From assembly GCA_903837525.1 (NCBI GenBank), contig CAILUU010000024.1, forward strand, positions 1 to 35,214: DNA of 35,214 nt. The letters are read 5' to 3'. This document shows, one piece after another, positions 8,227 through 14,722 of this stretch. Numbering within the stretch: the first letter of the stretch is position 1; the number at the start of each line of letters is the position of its first letter. This stretch comes from an uncultured Bacteroidota bacterium (GTDB lineage Bacteria; Bacteroidota; Bacteroidia; Chitinophagales; Chitinophagaceae). The translations under genes and the position numbers were made by a program. The notes below the pieces were generated by a model. The model had not been told where the DNA came from. It worked only from the letters and a program-made list of their open reading frames with translations, and searched no databases.

Positions 8227-8959
8227 TAGATACTCTTTTTTCGGTGATTGCAGGAATTTTTTTGCCTTGTTTAGTAAAGCTGCTGAAATAGGCTATAATA
8301 GCATCTCTAAATAGTATGCCATTATTTATTTGTGAAATAGATTTTAGCATTTCACAATCATCTCCGCCATTTGCAACATAATCAACCAACGCTATTGTGT
8401 AGATAGATGTTTCAAGTAAGGGTTTACGTCCTATTAAAACATTAATAGCTTCTTTATTTTTTATTTGCCAGGTCATACCCGCTGTTGGCCAACCACCTCT
8501 GCTAGAAATATGATTTAAAAATTGTTGAAATACTTTACCCTCAATTTTTTGCAGTACAATAACATTATCAAAAGGGGCTAACTCGAATAATTTACCTCTG
8601 GTAATATTCCCTGCTGGTATAGCCTGTAGGCGAATGCCTCCAAAATTTATAAACGAGGCATCAATTGGTTCATTATACTTTTCTTTTGCTATAGCTAACA
8701 TTCCATCGGCCATTATATTTCCTAAACTACCCTCTGGTTGTCGTTTTACAAGTTCTTCTTCGGCCACAGCAATAATGTCGTTCATATTTTTATTTACACT
8801 ATCAGCATAAGGCTTTAATGCTGTATTAAGTGCCCCATCTTGCTTACTAGTTTGCGTAAGCCTATAATCTTTATATTTTACTGTTTGTGGTTGATAAAAC
8901 GTTTGGCAACTGAAAAGCCAACTGGTTATTAAAAAAAGGAAAAAGTATTTTTTAAACAT
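8216..8959 (-). CDS. 5'-nucleotidase C-terminal domain lipoprotein
   Basis: The signal peptide ends in WLFSC, a lipobox placing the acylated cysteine at about residue 18, so this is an envelope lipoprotein. The rest matches the 5'-nucleotidase C-terminal domain, with LGNIMADGML, INFGGIR, GNITRGKLFELAPFDN, GGWP and a Y-x-I-A-LVDYVANGGD block. In UshA-type enzymes this domain binds the nucleobase and supplies the substrate-capping surface. It has no catalytic metal site. It is the promoter-proximal gene of the pair, and its last codons overlap the start of the metallophosphatase gene, which implies translational coupling and a stoichiometric partner. Confidence 0.87.
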   Translation of the reverse strand: MFKKYFFLFLITSWLFSCQTFYQPQTVKYKDYRLTQTSKQDGALNTALKPYADSVNKNMNDIIAVAEEELVKRQPEGSLGNIMADGMLAIAKEKYNEPIDASFINFGGIRLQAIPAGNITRGKLFELAPFDNVIVLQKIEGKVFQQFLNHISSRGGWPTAGMTWQIKNKEAINVLIGRKPLLETSIYTIALVDYVANGGDDCEMLKSISQINNGILFRDAIIAYFSSFTKQGKKIPAITEKRVSNAN

Positions 8960-8970
8960 AATTTTTGCTG

Positions 8971-8978
8971 CAAATGTA
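8971..8978 (-). promoter_or_regulatory. -7 promoter element TACATTTG for the 5'-nucleotidase pair
   Basis: TACATTTG on the minus strand matches the Bacteroidota TAnnTTTG element and ends 11 nt before the ATG at 8959. This would give a very short leader. A convincing -33 TTTG is not seen. Confidence 0.4.
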
Positions 8979-9055
8979 TTAGTAGAGGAAGATAGATATT
9001 TTTACGAACTTAATTGCAAAAAAAATGAATAAAAATATTTTTACTAAAATACATT

Positions 9056-9063
9056 TACTTTTG
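9056..9063 (+). promoter_or_regulatory. -7 promoter element TACTTTTG for the DUF3127 gene
   Basis: TACTTTTG lies 18 nt before the ATG at 9082, the same spacing as at the DUF4271 gene. It fits TAnnTTTG; the purine-rich GAGGAG that follows is inside the short leader. Confidence 0.45.
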
Positions 9064-9081
9064 AGGAGTTAAACAACGATT

Positions 9082-9468
9082 ATGAGCTACGAACTTACAG
9101 GAAAATTAATTGAAAAAAGTGAAATTGTACAACGTACAGAAACTTTCAAAACCAGGGAATTTGTAATTGAAAAAAGCGAAGATATTGGTGGTAGAACGGT
9201 TACCAACTTTGCTAAGTTTCAGTGTGTACAAGACAAAACAGGAATTATAGATAGGGTAAATGTAGGCGATGAAGTAAAAGTATATTTTAATATTAGAGGT
9301 ACTAAATGGGAAAAAGATGGGAAAACTACCTACTTTACTAACCTTGATGCTTGGCGTTTAGAACAAATTTTGCAACCCTCCTCTGCAAAAACAGATAATG
9401 AATTTATAGAACCCTTGGATACCTTTAGTGCTACCCCGCCAGATGCGGTTGATGATTTGCCGTTTTAA
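9082..9468 (+). CDS. DUF3127-family protein (predicted OB-fold-like)
   Basis: 128 residues. The first 95 form a compact beta-rich domain with YELTGKLIEKSEIVQRTETFKTREFVIE, F-x-KFQC and VGDEVKVYFNIRGTKWEK, which are the marks of DUF3127. The tail (about 96-128) is acidic and disordered and ends in DDLPF, a tip very like the acidic C-terminal tip of single-stranded DNA-binding proteins. The family is near-universal in Bacteroidota but has no established function. The OB-like fold and SSB-like tail suggest nucleic-acid binding or docking of DNA-metabolism partners, which is inference. It is monocistronic, or weakly linked to the following flavoprotein 78 bp downstream. Confidence 0.8.
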   Translation: MSYELTGKLIEKSEIVQRTETFKTREFVIEKSEDIGGRTVTNFAKFQCVQDKTGIIDRVNVGDEVKVYFNIRGTKWEKDGKTTYFTNLDAWRLEQILQPSSAKTDNEFIEPLDTFSATPPDAVDDLPF

Positions 9469-9546
9469 TTGCCTTGATCCTTTAAAGAGTAAATAAGTAA
9501 GAGATTAGGTAAAAAATTTCCGTAACAAATATTCGGCATTAATTAT

Positions 9547-11136
9547 ATGCAGCAAACAATTATATTAAAACTACTTCCCTCCGAGGCTACAGATGATAGC
9601 ATAATAAAAAAAAATATTGCCAACAGTTGTGGTGTAAAAGAAAATGCCGTTACCGGATTTTATCTACAAAAAAAATCAATTGATGCTAGGGCAAAAACTA
9701 TTTGGGTAAACCTTACTCTAATAGCTTTTATTAATGAGCCTTTCCATGACAGAGCGTTAATAAACACCACTTTTAAGGAGGTAACAAACGCCACTAAAAG
9801 CGTTGTAATAATTGGAGCCGGACCTGCTGGCTTATTTGCAGCATTGCAATTAATTGAAGCTGGTATAAAGCCAATTATTTTAGAAAGAGGAAAAGATGTA
9901 AGAACAAGACGTAGAGATTTAGCCATACTAAATAAAGAAGGCATTATAAATCCAGAGAGTAATTATTGCTTTGGCGAGGGTGGAGCAGGTACCTATAGCG
10001 ATGGTAAATTATATACAAGAAGTAATAAAAGAGGCAGCATTGATAAAATTTTAAATCATTTTGTACGATTTGGTGCCGATGAAAATATTTTATACGAAGC
10101 ACACCCACATATTGGTACTAATAAATTACCACAAATTATTACGGCTATGCGTAACCAAATAATTGACTGTGGTGGCCAATTTTTATTTGAAAAAAAAGTA
10201 ACCGATTTTATCATTGAACACAACACTGTTAGTGCAGTAAAAACTGCAGATGGAAATAGGTTTGATGGAGACGCATTTATTTTAGCCACCGGGCATAGTG
10301 CTAGAGATATTTTTGAATTACTCCACCAAAAAAATATTTTAATAGAAGCAAAACCTTTTGCATTGGGTGTTCGTATTGAGCATCCGCAGGAGTTAATAAA
10401 TGAATGCCAATATAAAAGCAATGCAACAAACCATGTTCTTCCCCCTGCTGCTTATTCTTTAGTACAACAAATAAATGGTAGAGGAGTATTTAGTTTTTGT
10501 ATGTGCCCAGGCGGTATTATTGCTCCTGCAGCAACAAGTGCAAACGAATTAGTAGTAAATGGATGGAGCCCTAGCAAAAGAAATAATCCTTATGCTAATA
10601 GTGGAATGGTAGTGCAAGTGGGGTTAGAAGATGTTTTAATGGAGTTTAGAAGTTTAGAAAAGTTTAGAAGTTTAGATGCAAGCAACCCTTTATTAATGAT
10701 GTACTTTCAACAAATGGTAGAGCAAAATTGTTTTAGTGCTGGCGGCGGAAAATTTGTTGCGCCTGCACAACGTATGGTTGATTTTAGTAACAATACCTCT
10801 TCATCAACATTACCTAATTGCTCTTACCAACCAGGTTTAGCAACAACTAATTTAATAGATGTTTTACCAAATTTTGTATACAGTGCTTTGGCAAAAGGTT
10901 TTATAGAATTTGGAAAAAAAATGAAAGGATATTTTACCAACGAAGCAGTTGTGGTAGCTACAGAAAGTCGTACATCATCTCCTATACGTATTCCAAGAGA
11001 TAATGAAACACTTACCCATCCTCAGTTAAATAATTTATACCCCTGTGCCGAAGGTGCAGGATATGCTGGCGGAATTGTAAGTGCCGCAATGGATGGGGAA
11101 CGAGTAGCAAAACAATGTGCTAATTTGCTAATGTGA
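9547..11136 (+). CDS. FAD-dependent dehydrogenase of the COG2509 type
   Basis: 529 residues. After an N-terminal RNA-binding-like domain (1-80, ending before VVIIGAGPAGLFAALQL), the dinucleotide-binding motif GAGPAGLFAA is at about residue 95. CFGEGGAGTYSDGKL, ILATGHSARD, GVFSFCMCPGG and the C-terminal YPCAEGAGYAGGIVSAAMDG are the diagnostic blocks of the large uncharacterised COG2509 flavoproteins. The CxC pair in FCMCPGG and the second nucleotide motif are conserved. Probably a cytoplasmic oxidoreductase; the substrate is unknown. It carries an in-frame octamer repeat insertion at about residues 366-377 (FRSLEKFRSLD) that is absent from the family pattern as I recall it. Confidence 0.85.
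   Translation: MQQTIILKLLPSEATDDSIIKKNIANSCGVKENAVTGFYLQKKSIDARAKTIWVNLTLIAFINEPFHDRALINTTFKEVTNATKSVVIIGAGPAGLFAALQLIEAGIKPIILERGKDVRTRRRDLAILNKEGIINPESNYCFGEGGAGTYSDGKLYTRSNKRGSIDKILNHFVRFGADENILYEAHPHIGTNKLPQIITAMRNQIIDCGGQFLFEKKVTDFIIEHNTVSAVKTADGNRFDGDAFILATGHSARDIFELLHQKNILIEAKPFALGVRIEHPQELINECQYKSNATNHVLPPAAYSLVQQINGRGVFSFCMCPGGIIAPAATSANELVVNGWSPSKRNNPYANSGMVVQVGLEDVLMEFRSLEKFRSLDASNPLLMMYFQQMVEQNCFSAGGGKFVAPAQRMVDFSNNTSSSTLPNCSYQPGLATTNLIDVLPNFVYSALAKGFIEFGKKMKGYFTNEAVVVATESRTSSPIRIPRDNETLTHPQLNNLYPCAEGAGYAGGIVSAAMDGERVAKQCANLLM
10643..10676. repeat. Four copies of AGTTTAGA inside the COG2509 gene
   Basis: The octamer occurs at 10643-10650, 10651-10658, 10661-10668 and 10669-10676, as two adjacent pairs separated by AA. 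It keeps the frame open and encodes FRSLEKFRSLD. The same octamer appears at 4563-4576 between rnc and gpsA. Confidence 0.75.
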
Positions 11137-11259
11137 TGATTTGTGAACGGTTTAAATTTAATAAAAGTTGTACTACTTTATAATTAATTTTTGCCGCTTA
11201 TAATTTTCATAACTTTTTATTCTGTTAGTAAAAATTCAATTACACTATAACTCTTTAAC

Positions 11260-11508
11260 ATGAACATTTTAGAATTACATAATCTAAAAAAATATTTTGC
11301 TACTCAAAAAGCAGTATATGGTATTAGCTTAGAAATCGGCAAAGGAAAAATTTTTGGTTTACTTGGTCCAAATGGTGCAGGTAAAATATTAAAAATTAAT
11401 ATTAAAAAAAACAATTACTATCTTATTAATCTTTACCCTATTCATAGTCTTTTGTTTTGCCATTTGTTGTGTATTGTTTTGCACAATTATAAAATTATGC
11501 AAATGTAA
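11260..11508 (+). pseudogene. ABC transporter ATPase, truncated at the Walker A motif
   Basis: The first 43 codons are a normal ABC ATPase N-terminus (ILELHNLKKYFATQKAVYGISLEIGKGKIFGLLGPNGAGK). The expected TT(L/I)xxI after Walker A is replaced by ILKINIKKNNYY and a low-complexity tail of about 35 residues. The Q-loop, ABC signature, Walker B and H-loop are absent, so the product cannot hydrolyse ATP. In another frame the tail region encodes a hydrophobic helix (TILLIFTLFIVFCFAICC), which may be the end of a lost membrane gene joined by deletion. It ends 4 bp short of the convergent nitronate monooxygenase gene. A broken permease remnant lies at 27177-27606. Confidence 0.75.
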
Positions 11509-11512
11509 TGAT

Positions 11513-12451
11513 TTATATTAGAGGTTTGTTTTGTGTTAGTTCAAATTCAGTCCAAATTTCTTTTACAATTTCTGCTGCTGGCTTTATTTCATTTATTAAT
11601 GCACTTACCTGCCCTATTTCTAATTCGCCATTTTGTAAATCACCTTCAAACATTCCTTTTTTTGCTCTTGCTCTTCCTAAAATTGTTGTAAGTTCTTCAA
11701 TACTTGCACAATTTTCTTCTGCTTTTTTTATCTCCTCAAAAAAACTATTTTTTATTAGCCGAACAGGCGTTAATTGTTTTAAGGAAAGCATGGTATCCCC
11801 CTCGCCCAAACCAATTATTTTTTCTTTAAAATTTAAGTGAGCCGAGGCTTCGTTGCTAGCCACAAACCTACTACCCACTTGTACACCACTGGCTCCTAAC
11901 ACCATTGATGCAAACATTTGCCTACCTGTGGCAATACCGCCTGCTGCAATTACCGGAATTTTTACAGTATTACGTACTAATGGTATTAAAACCAGAGTAG
12001 TCGTTTCCTCTCTTCCATTATGGCCACCAGCTTCAAAGCCCTCTGCTACTACAGCATCGCAACCGGCTTCCTCGGCTTTTTGTGCAAATTTGCTACTACT
12101 TACTACATGTACTACTATTATTCCTTCTTTTTTTAAGGTAGATGTCCAAATTTTAGGATTACCAGCACTTGTAAAAACAATGGACACTTTTTCTTCTATA
12201 ATTATTTCAATCAACTCATTAATAGCTGGATAGAGCAACGGCACATTTACGCCAAAAGGTTTATTGGTAGCTGCTTTACATTTTTGAATATGCTCCCTTA
12301 ACACATCTGGATACATACTACCTGCACCAATTAGCCCTAAGCCCCCAGCATTACTTACTGCACTTGCCAAATGCCAACCGCTTGCCCATATCATTCCGGC
12401 TTGTATTATGGGATACTTTATTCCAAATAATTGTGTTACTCTATTTTGCAT
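11513..12451 (-). CDS. Nitronate monooxygenase / FabK-like flavoprotein
   Basis: 312-residue FMN TIM-barrel of the 2-nitropropane dioxygenase family. N-terminal KYPIIQAGMIWASGWHLASAVSNAGGLG is the FMN-phosphate entry region. AEGFEAGGHNGREE contains the GGHxG loop with the catalytic His, and IPVIAAGGIATG with GASGVQVGSRF binds the phosphate. The family includes nitronate monooxygenases and enoyl-ACP reductase II (FabK), which these motifs alone do not separate. The Bacteroidota clade with this start is normally annotated nitronate monooxygenase. It may detoxify propionate 3-nitronate or act as an enoyl reductase. Flanked by two pseudogenes, so its neighbours give no pathway hint. Confidence 0.8.
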   Translation of the reverse strand: MQNRVTQLFGIKYPIIQAGMIWASGWHLASAVSNAGGLGLIGAGSMYPDVLREHIQKCKAATNKPFGVNVPLLYPAINELIEIIIEEKVSIVFTSAGNPKIWTSTLKKEGIIVVHVVSSSKFAQKAEEAGCDAVVAEGFEAGGHNGREETTTLVLIPLVRNTVKIPVIAAGGIATGRQMFASMVLGASGVQVGSRFVASNEASAHLNFKEKIIGLGEGDTMLSLKQLTPVRLIKNSFFEEIKKAEENCASIEELTTILGRARAKKGMFEGDLQNGELEIGQVSALINEIKPAAEIVKEIWTEFELTQNKPLI

Positions 12452-12498
12452 AAGTAAATTTAACAGTTAGTGAAGGTTTATAAAACATAAACTAAAAG

Positions 12499-12517
12499 TA
12501 CTTTGAAACGCAAAGTA
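12499..12517. promoter_or_regulatory. Inverted repeat TACTTTG-N5-CAAAGTA, possible operator
   Basis: A perfect 7-bp inverted repeat with a 5-bp spacer lies 48 bp upstream of the nitronate monooxygenase start and 132 bp upstream of the DUF1761 remnant. It could bind a dimeric regulator of either gene. No regulator gene is adjacent, and the spacer gives no secondary hint. Confidence 0.3.
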
Positions 12518-12648
12518 AACGCTTTTATTTTATATTTAATCAAAAATTTGTTTAATTATAAAGCTTTTCATATAAAAATTGCTCGTTTTTTGTAAAACTT
12601 GAAATTTGAATATTATTTTTAAGTTTGACTTAAATAAAACTAATTATC

Positions 12649-12872
12649 ATGAATATGACTCACAGAGCATTAAGTGCTGCTGTTGCCTCCTTAGTAACGC
12701 TACTAATTGGCTTTATTTGGTACTGCATGGATAAAGGCCGAAGGACTAACTGACGAAGAATTAAAAAAAAGGTAATGTGGCATTAGTTTTTGGACTTACC
12801 TCACTCTTATCCTTTATTGCTATTGTTTTATTTTTAAAAATCGACCGCTATGCGGTTATTAAAAATAGTTAA
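12649..12872 (+). pseudogene. Decayed DUF1761-family membrane protein
   Basis: The reading begins MNMTHRALSAAVASLVTLLIGFIWY and then breaks. The family pattern continues in a second frame as AWIKAEGLTDEELKK, and in a third frame after a run of eight A as GNVALVFGLTSLLSFIAIVLF. Reading the three pieces in order recovers a DUF1761-like protein: a first membrane helix ending in WY, a missing loop (about 7 residues), the W-x-K-x-x-GLT-x-EE segment and a second helix. The later helices of the family are missing. At least two lesions are therefore present: a small deletion and a homopolymer shift. The shift could be an assembly error; the deletion and the loss of the C-terminus cannot be explained that way. 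Confidence 0.7.
12844..12856. terminator. Hairpin ACCGC-TAT-GCGGT between the DUF1761 remnant and the Lcl-domain gene
   Basis: A 5-bp GC-rich stem with a 3-nt loop, flanked by A/T runs on both sides, so it could terminate transcription from both converging genes. It lies 28 bp past the stop codon of the minus-strand gene whose end looks like a DGR variable repeat. Known DGRs often carry a short hairpin just after the variable repeat, so a second role is possible. Confidence 0.45.
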
Positions 12873-12884
12873 ATTGATAAATAG

Positions 12885-13256
12885 TTAAAAAGCCCTCACA
12901 GCCCGAACATTGCATTCGTGGTTCTTGCCGTAGCTGGCCTGTACGCCATCATTGAAGTACTGCCCCCACGCGAGGCCACTATTGTACTCGGTGGAACTCC
13001 AATAGTAGCCACTTGCAAAACCGCCAATTTTATCTTTGTATATATACAAAACATTCAATTCATCTTTTGTAGGTAGTCTCCAACCTTTACCTAGTTTAGC
13101 ACATGCAGCTTTAGCATCTTTCCAATTCATCTCTTCTATAAAATCATATTGAGCAACCTCAAATTTTTGTAAACGAATAGGTTTACCTATTACTGATGCT
13201 TGACACATACCCATATAACAGGCAAATAACATTGGAATAATTAATAACTTTTTCAT
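12885..13256 (-). CDS. Small secreted Lcl/DUF1566-domain protein, candidate DGR-diversified target
   Basis: 123 residues. The N-terminal signal peptide (KKLLIIPMLFACYMG) could be a Sec signal or, less likely, a lipoprotein signal at Cys13. The rest matches the Lcl_C/DUF1566 (FISUMP-like) domain, a C-type-lectin-like fold used for ligand display: WKDAKAACAKLGKGWRLPTKDELN, YYWSSTEY, and an invariant tail NVRAVRAF. Residues about 91-115 (YNSGLAWGQYFNDG...YGKNHEC) sit where related proteins have long Asn runs. Here 13 of 25 codons end in C (TAC, GGC, CTC, GCC, AGC, CAC, TGC and others), against the AT-rich, NNT-rich usage of neighbouring genes. That is the pattern left when AAC codons are mutated at both A positions. 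No reverse transcriptase or template repeat is in the window. The alternative is a recently transferred FISUMP gene. Confidence 0.75.
   Translation of the reverse strand: MKKLLIIPMLFACYMGMCQASVIGKPIRLQKFEVAQYDFIEEMNWKDAKAACAKLGKGWRLPTKDELNVLYIYKDKIGGFASGYYWSSTEYNSGLAWGQYFNDGVQASYGKNHECNVRAVRAF
12887..13005 (-). other. Candidate variable repeat (VR) of a diversity-generating retroelement
   Basis: This is the GC-rich 3' third of the Lcl-domain gene. The putative variable codons run from about 12986 down to 12912, bounded by the conserved codons for YYWSSTE upstream and NVRAVRAF downstream. The block near 12935-12912 reads GCC AGC TAC GGC AAG AAC CAC then GAA TGC, nearly all NNC. A template repeat would be expected to read AAC or AAT at most of these positions. 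The boundaries are my estimate and need the template to fix. Confidence 0.5.
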
Positions 13257-13545
13257 ATTATTTTGTTTTTAGTAAATGTAAATTATTTATTGTTATCAAA
13301 TCCCTCAAAAGTGAATTTACTGAAAGGTATTGTACCTTATTTGTACCTTAAAAGTATTTTATTTTCGTAAAACCTTGTAAATAAAGCGTTTTGGCTAATT
13401 AGTTATATTTAGCCGCAAAACATGGAAACTTAGGTTTATACATGCCGGCTATTGGATTGTATGCGTTGCGCTAATGGATGGTATTATTTGTGGTTGGGCA
13501 GAAGATGATTCCCATTTTTCTTAATAAGTGTTAATAGATATAAAA
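13257..13545. other. Gap upstream of the Lcl-domain gene, with small repeats and a possible gene fragment
   Basis: At 13324-13349, AAGGTA-TTG-TACCTT forms an inverted repeat and TGTACCTTA is repeated at an 11-bp interval, about 70-90 bp before the Lcl-domain gene start; it may be a binding site. Between 13399 and 13525 on the plus strand an open stretch of 41 codons without a start encodes RKTWKLRFIHAGYWIVCVAL and then a short polar tail. It has one hydrophobic helix and looks like a coding remnant, which I cannot identify. No template repeat resembling the candidate VR was found here. Confidence 0.35.
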
Positions 13546-13566
13546 TGAAAAAGGACCTTTTTTCAT
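13546..13566 (-). terminator. Terminator-like hairpin after the nucleotidyltransferase gene
   Basis: ATGAAAAAGG and CCTTTTTCAT form a near-perfect palindrome with a minimal loop 4 bp after the stop codon at 13570, followed on the minus strand by T-rich sequence. Confidence 0.5.
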
Positions 13567-13569
13567 CTA

Positions 13570-14571
13570 TTATTTTCCTCCACCACCTAAGTCTATAGCC
13601 GTATTATCGCCAATATTTAAATTTCTACTGACTCCTTTTACCTCCGCATCATTACCAATAAGTGAATTGTTTAATACTATTTCGTATAAATTAGAGTATG
13701 CACCAATAATTGAATCTTTAATAATACCACAGTTTATGGTGGTATTTTCGCCAATAGTTACATTTGGCCCTATTACCGAGTTAGCAATTTTACACCCTGC
13801 TGCAATACTTACCGGTGGTATGAAAATTGTATTTTCAAAATCCTCTTGCTTTCCGTTGCCGCCAAATTTTTTTAACAAGGTAGCATTTGATTCAATTAAT
13901 GTTTCTTTTTTTCCGCAATCAAACCAAGCATCTACCTTAAATGCCTGAAACTTTACCCCATTTATAATCATGCACTGCAAGGCATCGGTTAAATTAAATT
14001 CGTCGTATGTTTTTACATCTGTTTTTAATAGCGTTTCTATACACGTAAATAAAAGGGCTGTTTCTTTAATTTTATATATGCCCACAAGTGCCATATTGCT
14101 TTTAGGTATGGTAGGTTTTTCTACAACACGACTAATAAAATTATGCTCATCAATTTCGGCAACACCAAAATTTCTTGGGTCATCTACCTTTTTTACGGCA
14201 AGCAATGAGTGTGGAGATATAATAAAATCTTTCACATTATATTCAGCTATTGTATCACCCAATACAATAATAACTTCATCTTGGTCTACAATTTCTTTAG
14301 TAAGTTTTATAGCATATCCAGTTCCGTTTCTATCATTTTGTTGAACAAAATGGCATTTTAAGTGTGGGTAATGTTGCTGTACATAATCTTGAATTTTTTC
14401 GCCTAAGTAACCAATAATAAAAATAAACTCATTTACACCTGCTTCGTTTAATTGATCTACAATTATACTTAATACAGTTTTTCCAGCTAATGGTATTAGT
14501 GCCTTAGGCTGTGTATATGTGTGTGGCCTTAATTTTGTGCCAGCACCTGCTACAGGTATTATTGCCTTCAT
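13570..14571 (-). CDS. Sugar-nucleotide pyrophosphorylase (NDP-sugar transferase with left-handed beta-helix)
   Basis: 333 residues. The nucleotidyltransferase motif MKAIIPVAGAGTKLRPHTYTQPKALIPLAGK is at 1-31; the usual GxGTRLRP reads GAGTKLRP. It is followed by VLGDTIAEYN (the metal-binding Asp region), VEKPTIPKSN, YDEFNLTDALQ and VDAWFDCGKKETL, as in RmlA/GlmU-type enzymes. The C-terminal 80 residues carry hexapeptide repeats (AGCKIANSVIGPNVTIGENTTI), a left-handed beta-helix that normally mediates trimerisation or adds acyltransferase-like structure. It should couple a sugar 1-phosphate to a nucleoside triphosphate (probably dTTP or UTP) for surface polysaccharide or cell-wall precursors. 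The sugar cannot be inferred, because no pathway genes lie beside it. Confidence 0.85.
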   Translation of the reverse strand: MKAIIPVAGAGTKLRPHTYTQPKALIPLAGKTVLSIIVDQLNEAGVNEFIFIIGYLGEKIQDYVQQHYPHLKCHFVQQNDRNGTGYAIKLTKEIVDQDEVIIVLGDTIAEYNVKDFIISPHSLLAVKKVDDPRNFGVAEIDEHNFISRVVEKPTIPKSNMALVGIYKIKETALLFTCIETLLKTDVKTYDEFNLTDALQCMIINGVKFQAFKVDAWFDCGKKETLIESNATLLKKFGGNGKQEDFENTIFIPPVSIAAGCKIANSVIGPNVTIGENTTINCGIIKDSIIGAYSNLYEIVLNNSLIGNDAEVKGVSRNLNIGDNTAIDLGGGGK

Positions 14572-14669
14572 GCAAGGTTTTTTTAAAGCATTTATAAAAG
14601 GATAGTGAAATTAAGGCTTTTAAATGAATAATTTTATTAAACGAAATTCATAATAAAAAAAGCACACCG

Positions 14670-14677
14670 TACATTTG
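14670..14677 (+). promoter_or_regulatory. -7 promoter element TACATTTG for glyA
   Basis: TACATTTG matches TAnnTTTG and lies 45 nt before the glyA ATG, giving a leader of about 40 nt. No clear -33 TTTG is seen at the usual distance. Confidence 0.45.
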
Positions 14678-14722
14678 CATTCTATTTAAAAGTTAATTTA
14701 ATATTTAATCAATTCGTATAAA

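Noticed and set aside
11508..11840. 110-codon plus-strand frame in the nitronate monooxygenase region
   Set aside because: It is antisense to conserved flavoprotein sequence and its Ser/Phe/Ile-rich translation is the usual shadow of a minus-strand gene.
13399..13525. Small membrane protein encoded upstream of the nucleotidyltransferase
   Set aside because: It has no start codon and only 41 codons; kept as a possible remnant inside the gap entry, not as a gene.
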